Source of the DNA: Apostichopus japonicus
Taxonomy: Eukaryota; Echinodermata; Holothuroidea; Aspidochirotida; Stichopodidae
Assembly: GCF_037975245.1 (NCBI RefSeq)
Contig: NC_092574.1
Location: forward strand, 16,843,213-16,907,212
Length of the DNA stretch: 64,000 nucleotides
Reading direction: 5' to 3'
Shown here in pieces: positions 1 to 11,417 of this stretch. The translations under genes were made by a program, and so were the position numbers. Position 1 is the stretch's first letter, and the number at the start of each line of letters is the position of its first letter. A model generated the notes under the pieces. It had not been told where the DNA came from. It saw only the letters and a list, made by a program, of their open reading frames with translations, and did no database searches.

Positions 1-2558
1 ATGTAAATATTCTGTTGTGAAGTGAGTCAGAAGTGTGCCTAAAAGGTATCATTTGAAATGGGTTGTACATCTAATGCCATTCACTACACATATGAAGTAA
101 GCATATAATGAGGGCATAGACAGAAACACTTACTCATCATTCCCATCTCCACTTCTCTTTGGGACGGTTTCTGTGAAAGTTAAAATCAATGGCTGCCAAG
201 TACTTTCTCGCCACATACAGTATCCAACGTAGCTGTGATAAAGAACGAAAAAGTTGGGGTCGTTTTTGGGGTTATTTATAAGGTTTGATTATGCAAACTT
301 TTATCAGGGTTTCTTGGCCAGAATATATTTTATAGTAATATTTACCTTTTCAGTAATTGTGTTTGCAAGCAGTTGTCTTACCATGTACACAAATACACAC
401 ACACAACATTTCCATCAAATTCTTGGCCTTTTGGCAAGAATTCAACAATTATTCACAGACCGTCATGAGCCATTATTCTAAAAAATTGTCAGCTGGCAGG
501 GTAGTTGAAGGATGTCCATGCAACCCACTATTGCCATGACAGGGCTTTTAGGTTTTGACATGGGGCATTAAGGAACCATGATGCAATGCTACTTCTGCAT
601 GTATTGTCCTGACTCTCTAAATTCACTCTGATAAAGGGCCACCTGGGCTGGATGTCCAGGAAGTGGCTCACCATCCCACCATAATATATATTTCTCCTTA
701 AGGAGAGGAAGGACTTCCAGGTGTCAACATGGGCTATTCACTGTAATCAGCTAATGAGCTAACATGACTTTATACTGCTAACAAGAGACTACTGTAACTC
801 TATGTACTGAAGGTAGTTTATATGTAGGATGACTTCCTGTCAATTCTCTCAACGCAGATGTTGTACATGTAGAAGGTGAAGTGGAGATGAAGGGCAATAG
901 CTGGATTTGAATACACTAGATGTATTACTTGCAAATATTACAACAATGACAGAAGGGTATTCCATGCAAATAGACCAAATCTAATCCTCCTTCATCTCTT
1001 GTTGCAACAGTGCATGCCTTGGTAAACAGTAAATACTGAATAGTACAGAACTTGGTGTATTCATATTTGGCCAAGTATAATTTGTTCCATTGGAAAGTAT
1101 GCATGTAGCATTAGCATTGATAGATTTTATGAGAAGTTTGCATCTCTGAAGCATAGATCTACTGAAAACAAATACAAAAAAATAAATGCTGACGAAAACA
1201 TGGCACAAAAAAATGTTGCATACCATAGGGCTATATAGTGCCGACTAAATAAAGTACCAAAACAGAATGTGACTTTCTACAGTATGTTGGGTTTCACTGA
1301 ACTTAGAATGAAGCTTAGCCTAGCTACATACCAAGTGAAGCAAAATAACTAGATCTATAAAGGAAACTAGGAAAGTGAATGTGGTGGAAGTACAGCCTAT
1401 ACCTACTTTGCAATGCATGCATAGGACAAACAGTAAATTAGTTCAGTTCAGGCCTTTCAACCAAGTTAATAGTATCGTCAACTATCCTAAATTCATGCAC
1501 TAGTATGTTAAATTATTCTATAATGTCCATTGTAATATACTAGCCTAACCATTTTTGCAATCTGATACTTATTCTTCACCATTATGAACACTTTAAAGTT
1601 TGCTTTTGCAAAACTTCTGCTAAAAACTTTCTTGTTGCTTTATACAGTTTATTATTTCATAAGCTACACTAAGTTATAGGCAGAATCATATGCTGGGAGT
1701 TAACCACAAAATGTCCATTCTTTGGAACATTGTTTTGTTGGGAGGTCTTTTTGCTGATTTTAGAGTGTTAGTCGCCTGGGGAGTAGGAGAAGGCAAGAAA
1801 ACAACATCTACTTTCCATTAGTTTTGTACAGTTGGTGCTTATATCTAGGGGTGAGTAGTAGTGCTGCATTGAGTTTGGTCATACTTCCTGCATTTTCAGC
1901 AAGCAATGTGTCAATTATATATCAATCATAGTTATTGGATTTTCAGTGGGCCATGAGTCAATTATACATCAATCAGAAAGGGAAAAAAAGAAGTCACATT
2001 AGTAATAACGTTAGGCCTGTCCTTAGTCACCTACAGACTACTATTAGTCTATGTTCGCTAACTACATGCACCCAAATGTTTGCTCCTAGCTAGGAAGGCA
2101 TACATATTTTAACCACATGTACCTGCATCCTTTTCCTTCAAAATGATGACTCCTGATGTAAATATCATTTTGTAAAACTTGAAAATTATCCACTTTCTTT
2201 ACGCTTCAATAAAGCATGTGGGCCAGGCATTACCTTTTTTTCAAAGTAAGCAAAACCAACAGAAAATAAAGATTGCTACCTATAGTACTTTGATCTGGGA
2301 TATGCAGTCTGTCATAGATCTGTGATATTGGGAAGGCCTATCAAATGTTCGTATAATTAGTAGGTCGACATCAATTTATTTATCTTCTTGTGGATTTTTG
2401 GAGGATGCCAAATACCATGAACGAAATAAGGTATCTTTGCCATTTGTAGAAATGTAATGCTAACAGTGATGTTAACTGCACTAATAAACACAGGTATTAT
2501 TTTGTAAGAAATTTTGGCAGGTAAGAAGTTTAAGACACGAAAGGCATTTGAAACTAGA
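1..2558. other. Left flank, probably intron 3 of the VEGFR-like gene
   Basis: AT-rich, CpG-poor sequence with only short chance ORFs. If the receptor gene continues leftwards, this is part of its third intron. I see no third Ig domain, transmembrane segment or kinase motif. A short diverged tandem duplication lies at 1,891-1,977. Confidence 0.4.
1891..1977. repeat. Diverged 40-bp direct duplication
   Basis: Two adjacent copies share ATTTTCAG, a variable stretch, then GTCAATTATA[T/C]ATCAATCA, offset by 47 bp. It is a small local duplication with no sign of a gene. Confidence 0.5.
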
Positions 2559-2610
2559 TAAAAGATTAAAAGTGGCTATTCTTATGATTAGTCGTAAGAA
2601 TAATTGGTAC

Positions 2611-3210
2611 AATTATAGAATACAGGGCCATTCATTAACTCTTCCCAGCATCCGGATGCGCGGATGCGCGGTGTGTCTGTACATGTCCGTACACGTACAA
2701 TATGACGCCCTCTAAAATTCCATCACGTATTTCATTTTGACTCCGCATCCGCGCATCCGCGCATCCACCCCGGGAGTACTAGGAAAGGACTTAGATAATT
2801 TTCGAAAGTTTCCCCATATACGATACACCATCACGTATTTCATTTTGACTCCGCATCCGCGCATCCGCGCATCCACCCCGGGAGTACTAGGAATGGACTT
2901 ACAATTTTCGAAAAGTTTCGACATATACCATCACGTATTTCCAATACTGAAAGTCCCGTATGTACGAAGATATTCCACATCAATAGTGTGTCGTTCTTAA
3001 AAGGCATCCGTACATGTGTGACGCCCTCTAAAATTCCACCACAGAAGTACTAGGAAAGGACACTCCGCATCCGCGCATCCGCGCATCCACTCAAAAAGAA
3101 AGAACTGGGACTTTGACATTTTATACTCACATACGTACTGGGGTGAGACTAAGCATCCGCGCATCCGGATGCTCAGATAGTATCATCGAGTGGCCCTGTA
3201 TTCTATAATT
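2611..3210. mobile_element. Inner inverted-repeat element with perfect 20-bp ends
   Basis: The outermost 20 bp, AATTATAGAATACAGGGCCA, at 2,611-2,630 are exactly reverse-complemented at 3,191-3,210. A further inward block, GCATCCGGATGCGCGGATGC-like, appears near 2,649 and inverted near 3,153-3,172. No ORF resembling a transposase is present. I cannot fix a target-site duplication. It is nested in the outer element and is presumably a MITE that jumped into it. Confidence 0.65.
2722..3090. repeat. GC-rich ~108-bp tandem repeat, 2+ copies
   Basis: Two near-identical units (from about 2,723 and 2,830) share ATCACGTATTTCATTTTGAC, then the iterated CCGCATCCGCGCATCCGCGC, then CACCCCGGGAGTACTAGGAA. 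A third, partial and rearranged unit lies at 3,040-3,090. The minus strand translates as a short repeated peptide, but there is no sign that it is coding. Confidence 0.75.
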
Positions 3211-3297
3211 ACTCCGAATAATTTCCGACTAAGCATGCGCAATTGCTATTTTTATGACCAGGAGTACTATTTTTACGACAAGGAGTAACAATAATTT

Positions 3298-3353
3298 CCG
3301 GGTAGGGTTAGCGTTAGGATTGAGGTTTAGGGTAATGTTTAGGGTTAGGGTTA
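3298..3353. repeat. Interstitial telomere-like repeats (TTAGGG variants)
   Basis: A run of degenerate and exact TTAGGG/GTTAGG units ends in GTTTAGGGTTAGGGTTACCC. It lies inside the right half of the composite element. TTAGGG is the usual deuterostome telomere unit, so this is an interstitial telomeric-like tract. Confidence 0.7.
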
Positions 3354-3481
3354 CCCCTACTACATGCGCAGTTGCTTTATTTACTTTACTGCGCTTGAAT
3401 TCGCCTTTGTCGTAAGAATATAGCCTAGTTTATAAATAATTGTTACGACTAGTCGTAAGAATAGCCACAGCCTAAAAGATT

Positions 3482-4923
3482 CGCACAGTTTAATTGATTC
3501 CATAGTTGCACAAAATTAGGTTAGTAAGGAGTAGCCTAGTAATACTATATTCCTATCCAACTCCCGAGTCCTTGTTGAATACCCTAGCTGACAATGGTGG
3601 CTGCAATTCACGATCGTCTAAACTAGATACAACTACATTTGGCCCATATCAAATATTCAGGATAGGCCTAGTCAGAGTATTACAGATACTTTTACCATGT
3701 GTCCTGACAGTGACACTAACTAAGATTACCTGAATGCAACTTGTAAGGCCTAACTAACGTTACAGGCCTAGCCAAAAGTGCTTGTAGCTAGGCCATATCA
3801 ACATCCTTACCGTAGTTGAATCGGTAATGAAAGTTATTTGACTTACCTAGGCCTAAGCTACTTCGACTGCGGTATAGCAACTTCCGACCTCCTTCAGCGT
3901 TTTCCAGTTTTCAAAAGAATCTACCAGAGAGATTTTGCCGTCTTGTTTCAATTCATTCTTCTAGTCCTACGTTGCTTTGTAGAGCTAGACACAATTTCGA
4001 TGTGTATTTCGAGTAGACTGTGTCCCGGCCCTATATGCACCTAGACCAAGATATTTGTGTATAAGTGTAATAGTGAAGTAAATTACGGCCGTGTACGTAC
4101 GAGCGGGGAGTTGTTACACACAATTCCCTAGTATAGTACGTACGAGCGTTGCGACTCGGCAATCTAGCTAGCGCTGTATATGTGGTACTCGGCTACATAC
4201 AGTACTGTAGATCAGTGTGTATATATATATTGTACATACTGCGTGTATACTACTGTATCATGTAGATCAGTATCTGTCTACAATGTTTACACTACTGGGA
4301 GTCGAGTTTCACTGTGTTGCCATAGGGATGATTTGCACACGGCATTTCGCTCCCATCAAGCGATGCTTCTCTCGGATTCATTCTATAGACCCTTTAATAA
4401 AACGAAAGTAGTTTTTAATGTGTAGTCGCACAGTACCCTAGTGCGCGCAGTGGAAAACTGTGGAAAGGAACCTTACTTTCTTACATGCAATCTATATTAC
4501 AGAAATATGTTACATACATGTAGAGCCACTCTTGTACAACTAAGTTGAAAGGGGCAGTTGACCCTGCAAGCTCCCAAACCCACTTCTCCCAAATTTAAAG
4601 TACGCAGCTCTTAGAGTTAGTGCTCCTGTTGCAAAACTGAGTCTATAATTAATTTCAGTCAACACTCAACCGCTTTTTTGATAATTGTCCATCTTTCAGC
4701 TATGTCAAAATTCCAATTTGCACCCCCCTAAAGGGTATACTGTACTGAATATTAGAATGTGCACTTTTCCTTAGCTTCTTTCAGCAACTATGTAGGCTAC
4801 CACTATAACAAATTATGAAGGCTATAAGCACACACAAAAATGAACACTAGAGCAAAGAATGTGGTCTACATGTGGTTGTCTTGAAACTAACTTAAATCAG
4901 AGTTTTTTAAAACGTTATAATAC
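3482..4923. other. CpG-rich stretch beside the domain-2 exon; no gene recognised
   Basis: Unlike the surrounding intronic DNA this stretch keeps many CpGs, especially 3,780-4,450, which includes a twice-used CGTACGAGCG word at 4,096 and 4,140. The short ORFs on the plus strand look like chance. It could be an unmethylated regulatory or promoter region, but no core promoter is clear. Confidence 0.35.
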
Positions 4924-5187
4924 CTCTTTCGATATGAAAGTACTGGCTTCTTGTAACTGTTGCCAGACTTCCTGAACACCAGACTGGACCTTCCAGTTGA
5001 GTATATGGATCGACAGTGAAGCCTTCAATCGGGTTGTAGTTCCCAATTCCATGCATTCTGATGGGCCTGTCTTGGGAGTCCACTAATGTTACTTCAATGT
5101 TTGGATTTGTTACCCTGCATGGTATAACGGACGATGCTGAACATCGAAACATCAAGAAGTTGCTGACAGGTGGAACAAAGAAGGTCT
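4924..5187 (-). CDS. VEGFR-like receptor gene, exon 3 (Ig-like domain 2)
   Basis: Minus-strand exon of 264 bp (88 codons), phase 1 at both ends, with acceptor TAATCCCACAG|AG and a weaker donor AGAG|GTATTA. The translation starts ETFFVPPVSN and contains VIPCRVTNPNIEVTL, almost the domain-2 signature of VEGFR1 and close to the PDGFR one. The domain's second Cys follows in GPVWCSGS. In this family domain 2 is the main ligand-contact domain. The exon joins exon 2 in frame (ASQ-G-ET...). It is the best evidence that the gene is a VEGF/PDGF-receptor-type tyrosine kinase. The kinase part is not in the window, so the full architecture (number of Ig domains, split kinase) cannot be seen. Reading through the donor gives only IITF and then a stop. 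Confidence 0.88.
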
Positions 5188-8100
5188 CTGTGGGATTAGA
5201 AAATTAAAGTATGATTTCATGACGATAATCCAATGTAATATTGCACTGGAATCTGATGGTAGCCCTACTCACAAATCAAACTTTAAGCTTTATCCTTCAC
5301 CATCCCTCTATTACCCCCACCCCACCCCCCCCAACCATCTCCATCCACAAGTGAAATACCCTAGTATAGGCCATTACAACCATATTCTGATTGCATATGA
5401 CACTTAATGTGAGGATAAAGATATTTCATAATACATACAATACATGTAGAACACCTCAGGGTTATGTTCCTAACTGTAAACAACCTCTGATTTTTATTCA
5501 CACTCAAATGTTGTTCCACCTGTAACGTTAAGAACTTAAAGGGCAAAGATATCAAGATTGAAGTAATTAATGCCACTAGATTTGTAACCTGTGGATGTGT
5601 CTACCATACACAGCTGTCCAGGTATCTGAAATACTGGTACCTCATAGCTAACAGTACTACATAAGATTGAAACACATTTTAGTTATAAATTCCAAGCAGT
5701 AGCCTAAATGATACTGTTTAAAATTTCCTCAGGCATATTCATATCCATGGACGCCAAAAACAATGAAATTTGTGATCAAGCATTACCTATATATAGTCAG
5801 TACTTAATTTGCTACAAAAGAAGGACAGTGTAAATGTACTTTTTTCTTTCATATGACCCATCCTTATATCTTCGGATGCAGAAAATCCAATAAATTCTGG
5901 ATTAGCTGCAATATATGCAGGTTTAATACTGGTTTGATGTGGAAGTTACTTTTCTCTACATCAAATCACAATTGGTAATATTTGATATGACATGATACAT
6001 TCTTCACTGCAACAAAAGGACTTTACTTGTATAGTGCTGTATAATTGAGAAGAGTGGCTTCATAGCTCTAGGCTGGGCAAAATTATTCTACAGTCCAATC
6101 ATATACCATCAATACTGTATATCACATAATTTTATGAAAAAGATTTGTTTTCGATATTGCCATGGAAACAGTTTAAACTAGTTCAAAGGTGATTGTTACT
6201 TTGTATTACATGTCATACTTCAGTGGAAATTGTCTGAGAAGAAGAAAGATGGGACAACAACCAAAGGAGATCTGCACTGTAAATAGAAGATACTTGTGTA
6301 TGTATTTAATGGTTACCAAAATATGTTTCACTGTCAATTAATGTGTAAAGACATGAAGGTGATTTCCAAAAGAACCTTCTGAAATGGATTTGGCTAAAAT
6401 GCTTCAAGTTATTGTTTTTATACACATGTCCGGCACTGAAGCACTCAGTAATATTTTAACATGTAGCTGACATTGTTGTTCTTTGTTAAATCACACTTAA
6501 AAGCTACCCACACACTGCATGTGTATGTACATATATATACTGGTTTCCAAAGATTCTGTCCCTGCACTACCCCCATTGGTAGTTGTGCCTCTGGTCTAAC
6601 ACTTGCCCTGGCCTACATCCGTACTTCTTTCTACTAAGCCTAGCCTGTTTTTTCTTCCCATTTATAAGTACAAAAAACATTAGAGATCTTCTGCTTCCTA
6701 CTAATTACTATATAGTCTACTCTGTAAAATGCATTAAAATTATGTTTTGGAAGTGATGTCAGTACCTTATGTCACAATTGTTTTTACTTGATGATTCATT
6801 TCCAGTGGTTACTGCTTTCTTCATTACCAAATTTAGTTGATGGTAATTGGCTTTCTCTTTTTTTTGGAGAACACTAATTTGCAAAAATCAACAACAAAAA
6901 TCACAGGACAAAGTGATCTCAGGCTAGAATCAAATGTGACATATATCATGTTTTCTTCTGGTAATTCATAAGCCCCCCTCCCCCCTCCCCCTCCCCTCCC
7001 CCAAAAATGTTTTTTTGTATCATCTACAGTACTGATATCTCATAGAAACATATGTACCGTTCTTTTCTCCATTTACGAAATGAACGTCAATCATGTCAGT
7101 TCTAAATCTGATACATATATGATAAAATTGATGGCAAGTTTATTGTTCTTCTTTTTTAATATAAAGTCAACTGGAGCTTGCCATAACTAAAATATACTGA
7201 ACTAATGGTAAGACTACTTTTTTAAAAGTGGGTTTATAATTGTTCATGTTTGTGCATGCTTATATACCTGACTGTCTATATTTTACTCTACTGTAGACAC
7301 TTTTCTAAGAAGTTCTATCAATTGTTTGCTATATAACTGCATATTTTGGAGTAAACACAATACAGCTCTTTTTATACTGTACAGCTTATTATCCGACAAT
7401 CTATATCCTATTTGATCCATTCTGTGCACTGCAAATGTCAAAACCTTTTACACTAAGTTCCTTCCGTTTCTAAATGACAGAACCAACTGGCGTGAATCTC
7501 TAGCATCCTCAATATCCACCGAACTTGGAAATTATCTATTTTTAGTTAAAGGGGCATACAGAACAGTGAATGATCCAACAACACTCAAAACAGAGATTGA
7601 ATTTTTGATTACAAGTGTTTGTATTTTTCATCACTGTAGCATAGTACTTTAATATTGTAAAGCAAATATATGGAATAAATTTTGGCAAATGTACCATGGG
7701 TCATTCCATCTAATTAAAACAGCTAGACCTATTTGACATAGCCTACATGTATCAGCATCCCCACTACATCAGCTGTCCATACCACTTATTTTCCTTTTTT
7801 ACAACTGCATCAATTTGAGTGATATATAACTCAGTATTTAAGCAAACTGTGCACATTAAATAACACAGTGCAGGTAAACAGTAGGAAAACAGTTACAAAA
7901 TTCCTAATGTTGTCAAAGTACCAACTTGGGTGAACCCTAATCTGTCAGGTTTTATAAATTGGACACAAAAACATGTCAAATTAGACTCCTAATTTATGGC
8001 ATTATTCATGTTAGCAGCATTAGTTGGTCTCCAATGATCACATTTACTTATTCATACTTAAAGTCAGTCAGAAGAGAGAGAGAGTTTGAAGTATTTGTAT

Positions 8101-9860
8101 ATATCAACATTTAGGTAATTTAGGTTAGAATTGTTAAACAACATTTTAAATGCTTATCTAAAGAAGAACGCAAATTCTCTAATGTAGGCCTGACATTTCA
8201 AAGCTAGCAAGATCATCTTCAATGTATACCACTGGCAGTGAAAAACCCCATAAAAAACATTATGGTTTTATAGAAAGTTATTTTGAAAAAGTTGATCATG
8301 AAAAACAGTACACATTTGTATTGAAGCTGCCTGATTAAGAGCAATGACCTGAAAGAGCCCGGCGGAGTGAGGCAGGGGGGGGCGGTGCAAAGTTGTTACC
8401 AAGTATTAGTCAGGAGTGCAGAATATAATTACTGTACAGTGTCTTGTTTGTGTATGAAATCCATACTCTCTTCAATTATGTTTTGACATTATAGTCAGTT
8501 AAATGACCTTTCTTTCTCTGAAATAATTATCTTTCTTCATACATAACTCATTCCTTTTAACCGCAGCTTACAGGTTCACTGCCTTTAATATACGGTACTG
8601 TTTATCCTGTGGACAATCAGGAAATCACACCAGGTGCACTGTACAGTAGTTGTTTAAGTCATGATTCAATAATTGTATCAAAGAAAAAAGAAAAAAAGCA
8701 ATCAGAAAAGATCTAAGAAAAGGGACAAAACTTATTTTAAATCAGCTGAACAGACAGGTTTTTGTAAATGCATGAATTTATAATGTATTACCAATTCTAT
8801 GAAAGAAAATGTAAAGTACATTACCGATAAAGCACTGAACACTACAGTATATTTAAGTAAGTAAACATATTACTGCAGTCCTACAGTAGCTCTGTGATGT
8901 CATGGTGTTTATAGACTTGCTCAAGCCTCATTTCTTGCAAGTGGAAGTACATATCAGGCCTACATGCAATATATATTCTAAATGAAATAAGCATATATAT
9001 TCTAAAGCAGTCAGGAGGAGATGATCGTAATGCTCATTGTAGGCAGGCGCGTAGCCAGGAATTTGCCAAGGGAGGGGCGAAACTGTAGATTCGGCATTGC
9101 AAACTATCTAAGCGTAGCGCCACCATGGTTGGCGCGAAGCGTACAAGAAAATTTGGCTGTAAATGCCTCCCAGATCGCCGGAAATGGCACTTCCCATGCC
9201 TTGTTAGTTGCATCTTAGCATTTTCTCTTTTGAAAATACTAGCGATATCATAAAAACCTTAAAAAAATTTGTAAAAAATATGCTCAAGGGGGGGCGGCTG
9301 CCCCCTTCGCCCTACCCTTGGCTACGCGCCTGATTGTAGGTTAATAAAAGGTGATCATATTTTTCCAGGACATGATAAGAAGGAAGGCATTTTGAATAGT
9401 CTCAGTTTTGTGGTAGTCCTAGGGTGTCAAAGGCCCAAGGTAAGAATGCCTCATCTAGAAACAAGTCATTTGTCCAGGATAAAAGTCTTATCCCAAAACC
9501 TTCTCACCCTTTATTATGCATCACTCACTATTGTGTAACATGCATTTTGTGAAATTATTCAATGATCTGCCCGTTCTGTGATCCATGAATGAAGTTATCA
9601 ATTGAAGCCTAGTTGTAAACAGCTTTGAATAAGTTCAAGCTCAGTCTGGGAGGCCAAATAGCTAGGTAAAAATATAAATTATTCAGGGCCTTTTTTATAA
9701 ACTTTCAGGTATATTTCAGGGATGGTACATAAAATCCACGGACACTTTTAATACAGTGACAGCACATGAAATCCGGGACTCTCTCCAGAAAATGGGGTCG
9801 TTGGGTCACCTAACTTTTGGTTACACTTTTGAAGACAAGACAAATATAAGTGGGTCTTAC
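5188..9860 (-). other. Intron 2 of the VEGFR-like gene
   Basis: Intron of about 4.7 kb between the two Ig exons. It is AT-rich and strongly CpG-poor. I see no convincing exon in it. It holds one complete hAT MITE (9,044-9,332), a pyrimidine-rich tract near 6,975-7,000, and scattered short A/T runs. Confidence 0.6.
9044..9332. mobile_element. hAT-type MITE (element 1)
   Basis: A 289-bp element with inverted ends CAGGCGCGTAGCCAGG... / ...CTTGGCTACGCGCCTG and a perfect 8-bp target duplication ATTGTAGG at 9,036-9,043 and 9,333-9,340. The 8-bp duplication and the CAG-type ends are hallmarks of the hAT superfamily. It has no transposase. A subterminal core with a GCGCCA...TTGGCGC hairpin (about 9,102-9,200) is shared with the elements at 15,173 and 39,891. 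Confidence 0.9.
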
Positions 9861-10196
9861 CTTGGGATGCTACATAGACGTTTACAGTTGTGCTGGTGAC
9901 ATTTTCAACTCTGTTGGCATACTTTCTGTACACACACTGATACAGTCCAGTATCTGATGGAGTGGTTTGTCGGATCCTAAGGACACTCCGGTGTCTCGTA
10001 CTCAAATCTTCGCAAGTTCTGCAGGGTGGCTCTGGAGATATAACCTTTCTACTTTTTTCCACTGAATACGGAGTTACCCACTCGAGTCTAAATCCTCCTA
10101 AACATACAAGTTCTAAAGCACTGTTTTCTGGGATAATTTGTTGCCCACTATTTGACTGTATCCTGGGCGGCCCCAATCTCTCCAACTTTTGGTCAT
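9861..10196 (-). CDS. VEGFR-like receptor gene, exon 2 (Ig-like domain 1)
   Basis: Minus-strand exon of 336 bp (112 codons), phase 1 at both ends, with acceptor TTTTGCAG|AT and donor CAAG|GTAAGAC. It encodes one Ig-like domain: the first Cys in LELVCLGG, the core Trp in RLEWVTP, and the closing DTGLYQCV (D-x-G-x-Y-x-C). The end, VNVYVAS, matches the strand that leads from domain 1 to domain 2 in VEGF receptors. A Cys pair in PPCRTC is extra to the canonical fold. By family, domain 1 is part of the extracellular ligand-binding head of VEGFR/PDGFR receptors. The open frame runs on past the donor to 9,748, but that tail is intronic. The Ig assignment is firm. The receptor subclass is decided mainly by the next exon. 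Confidence 0.85.
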
Positions 10197-10266
10197 CTGC
10201 AAAACAAATTAAAAACATTATTAATTTCTTCAGTACTTAAGAGTAAATATCAGCAAGAATCAACAA

Positions 10267-10613
10267 TAATACAAATTCACTATGTAAATGTTATTCTCTA
10301 TCTCCCAACTGTCCCATGTCTGTTAAGTAATCAATGGCCCCATGTGCCCCAGCCCACAATCAATCTTTATTTTCTGGGAATAATGAATGACCAAATGAAC
10401 CTTAATAGACAACCCTTTTTGTTTGTCCTTGCTATTGTTATAATACTAAGAATGTGGGAGTAATAGTTAGAAACTAAAAGTAAACATTATATTGCATGTT
10501 ACATATTATAATATACGCAGACAGAATGATCATGTCTGGGAAGAATGATACAAATTCACTATGTAAATGTTATTCTCTATCTCCCAACCGTCTCATGTCT
10601 ATTAAGTAGTCAT
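10267..10613. repeat. 65-bp direct repeat, copies 280 bp apart
   Basis: ACAAATTCACTATGTAAATG and the following bases to AAGTA.TCA occur at about 10,269-10,333 and again at about 10,549-10,613, with only a few mismatches. This looks like a local segmental duplication in intron 1, or paired ends of an old insertion. Confidence 0.8.
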
Positions 10614-11109
10614 CATTCCTCCTTCAGGTACTGTCGAGAGCACTGCATGTACTGAAAATGCTGTCATAAACACGTCTGTAAATACTCATGTTCTCGTCTC
10701 GTCAGAGACAGAGCAGTGTCGTGCGATCCAGAGAATTATCTATGGCTGAGATGCACAGTAAATCCAGTTAGTCCAAGTGGAATAATCTTGCATCCTAAAT
10801 CTGATCTTTCTGTTACAAACATCTTTGAATAAATTAACTACTGAATTTTACCAGAGAAGTGCAACATGAAATGCAGTGTGAGTATTAAAAGGAATAATTC
10901 ATTTATGCCGTGGTGTAAAGTATATTATACGAGAAGCACATAGCGAAACCTTGTTTGATTCTCAGGAAACAATGACAAAAGTACCAAAATCAGTCCTACG
11001 AGGATTTATAATTATTGAATATCTATCATCATGCATTAGTTAATTGTCACAGTTCATCATCTAAATCAGATAAATACACTCAATCTCGTACAAACATTCC
11101 CCTGTTAAC

Positions 11110-11417
11110 TTAAAGGCATTGAAGACTTGCCCCAACCGCGTGCCGCCCTCTGAAAAAAAAGTTAACTTTCTGTTGCCTGCAAGTGAAGTTTTCTTCTTGT
11201 TGGCTACAGAATGCAGACAGTACAGTAATGAAACGTGATACCTTGTTATCTTTTATCTGGACCTGAGATGTCCATCGCTGATATGTACACTGTGTTGTGT
11301 GTATTTTCTGGAATCGATGGTGGTGTCTAACACTTCTATTACACCTTATTCGAAACTAGGTCAGATTTAATACCGGCTTCAAACGTTTCTTTGTGTGCCA
11401 GTCTTCACTCCCTTTAA
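11110..11417. mobile_element. TTAA-flanked MITE, family A, copy 1
   Basis: The element starts TTAAAGGCATTGAAGACT and ends AGTCTTCACTCCCTTTAA, an imperfect 18-bp inverted repeat. TTAA at both tips suggests a piggyBac-like target. It has no ORF. A second copy lies at 15,924-16,290 and shares internal blocks such as ATGCAGACAGTA, GAAACGTGATACCTTGTTAT and GGACCTGAGATGTCCAT. Confidence 0.8.

Larger units (their letters stand above)
2568..3472. mobile_element. Composite inverted-repeat DNA transposon (outer element)
   Basis: Outer terminal inverted repeats start GTGGCTATTCTTA on the left (2,571) and are mirrored on the right by TAAGAATAGCCAC (to 3,467). Each is followed inward by a TAGTCGTAA block. 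The element is flanked by the same 9-bp word TAAAAGATT at 2,559-2,567 and 3,473-3,481, consistent with a target-site duplication of Mutator-like length. A few bases outside the TIR (AAAA versus GCC) do not match, so the exact ends are uncertain. No transposase ORF is present, so it is non-autonomous. Inside it sit a second inverted-repeat element, a GC-rich tandem repeat and telomere-like repeats. Confidence 0.6.

Noticed and set aside
140-250. Minus-strand open stretch YVGYCMWRESTWQPLILTFT... with acceptor- and donor-like borders, as a third Ig exon of the receptor
   Set aside because: In the phase required by the domain-2 exon the frame hits a stop. The readable frame needs phase 2, lacks Ig hallmarks, and is short enough to be chance.
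2725-3090. CRISPR-like array
   Set aside because: The repeats are head-to-tail tandem units without unique spacers of constant size, in a eukaryotic genome.
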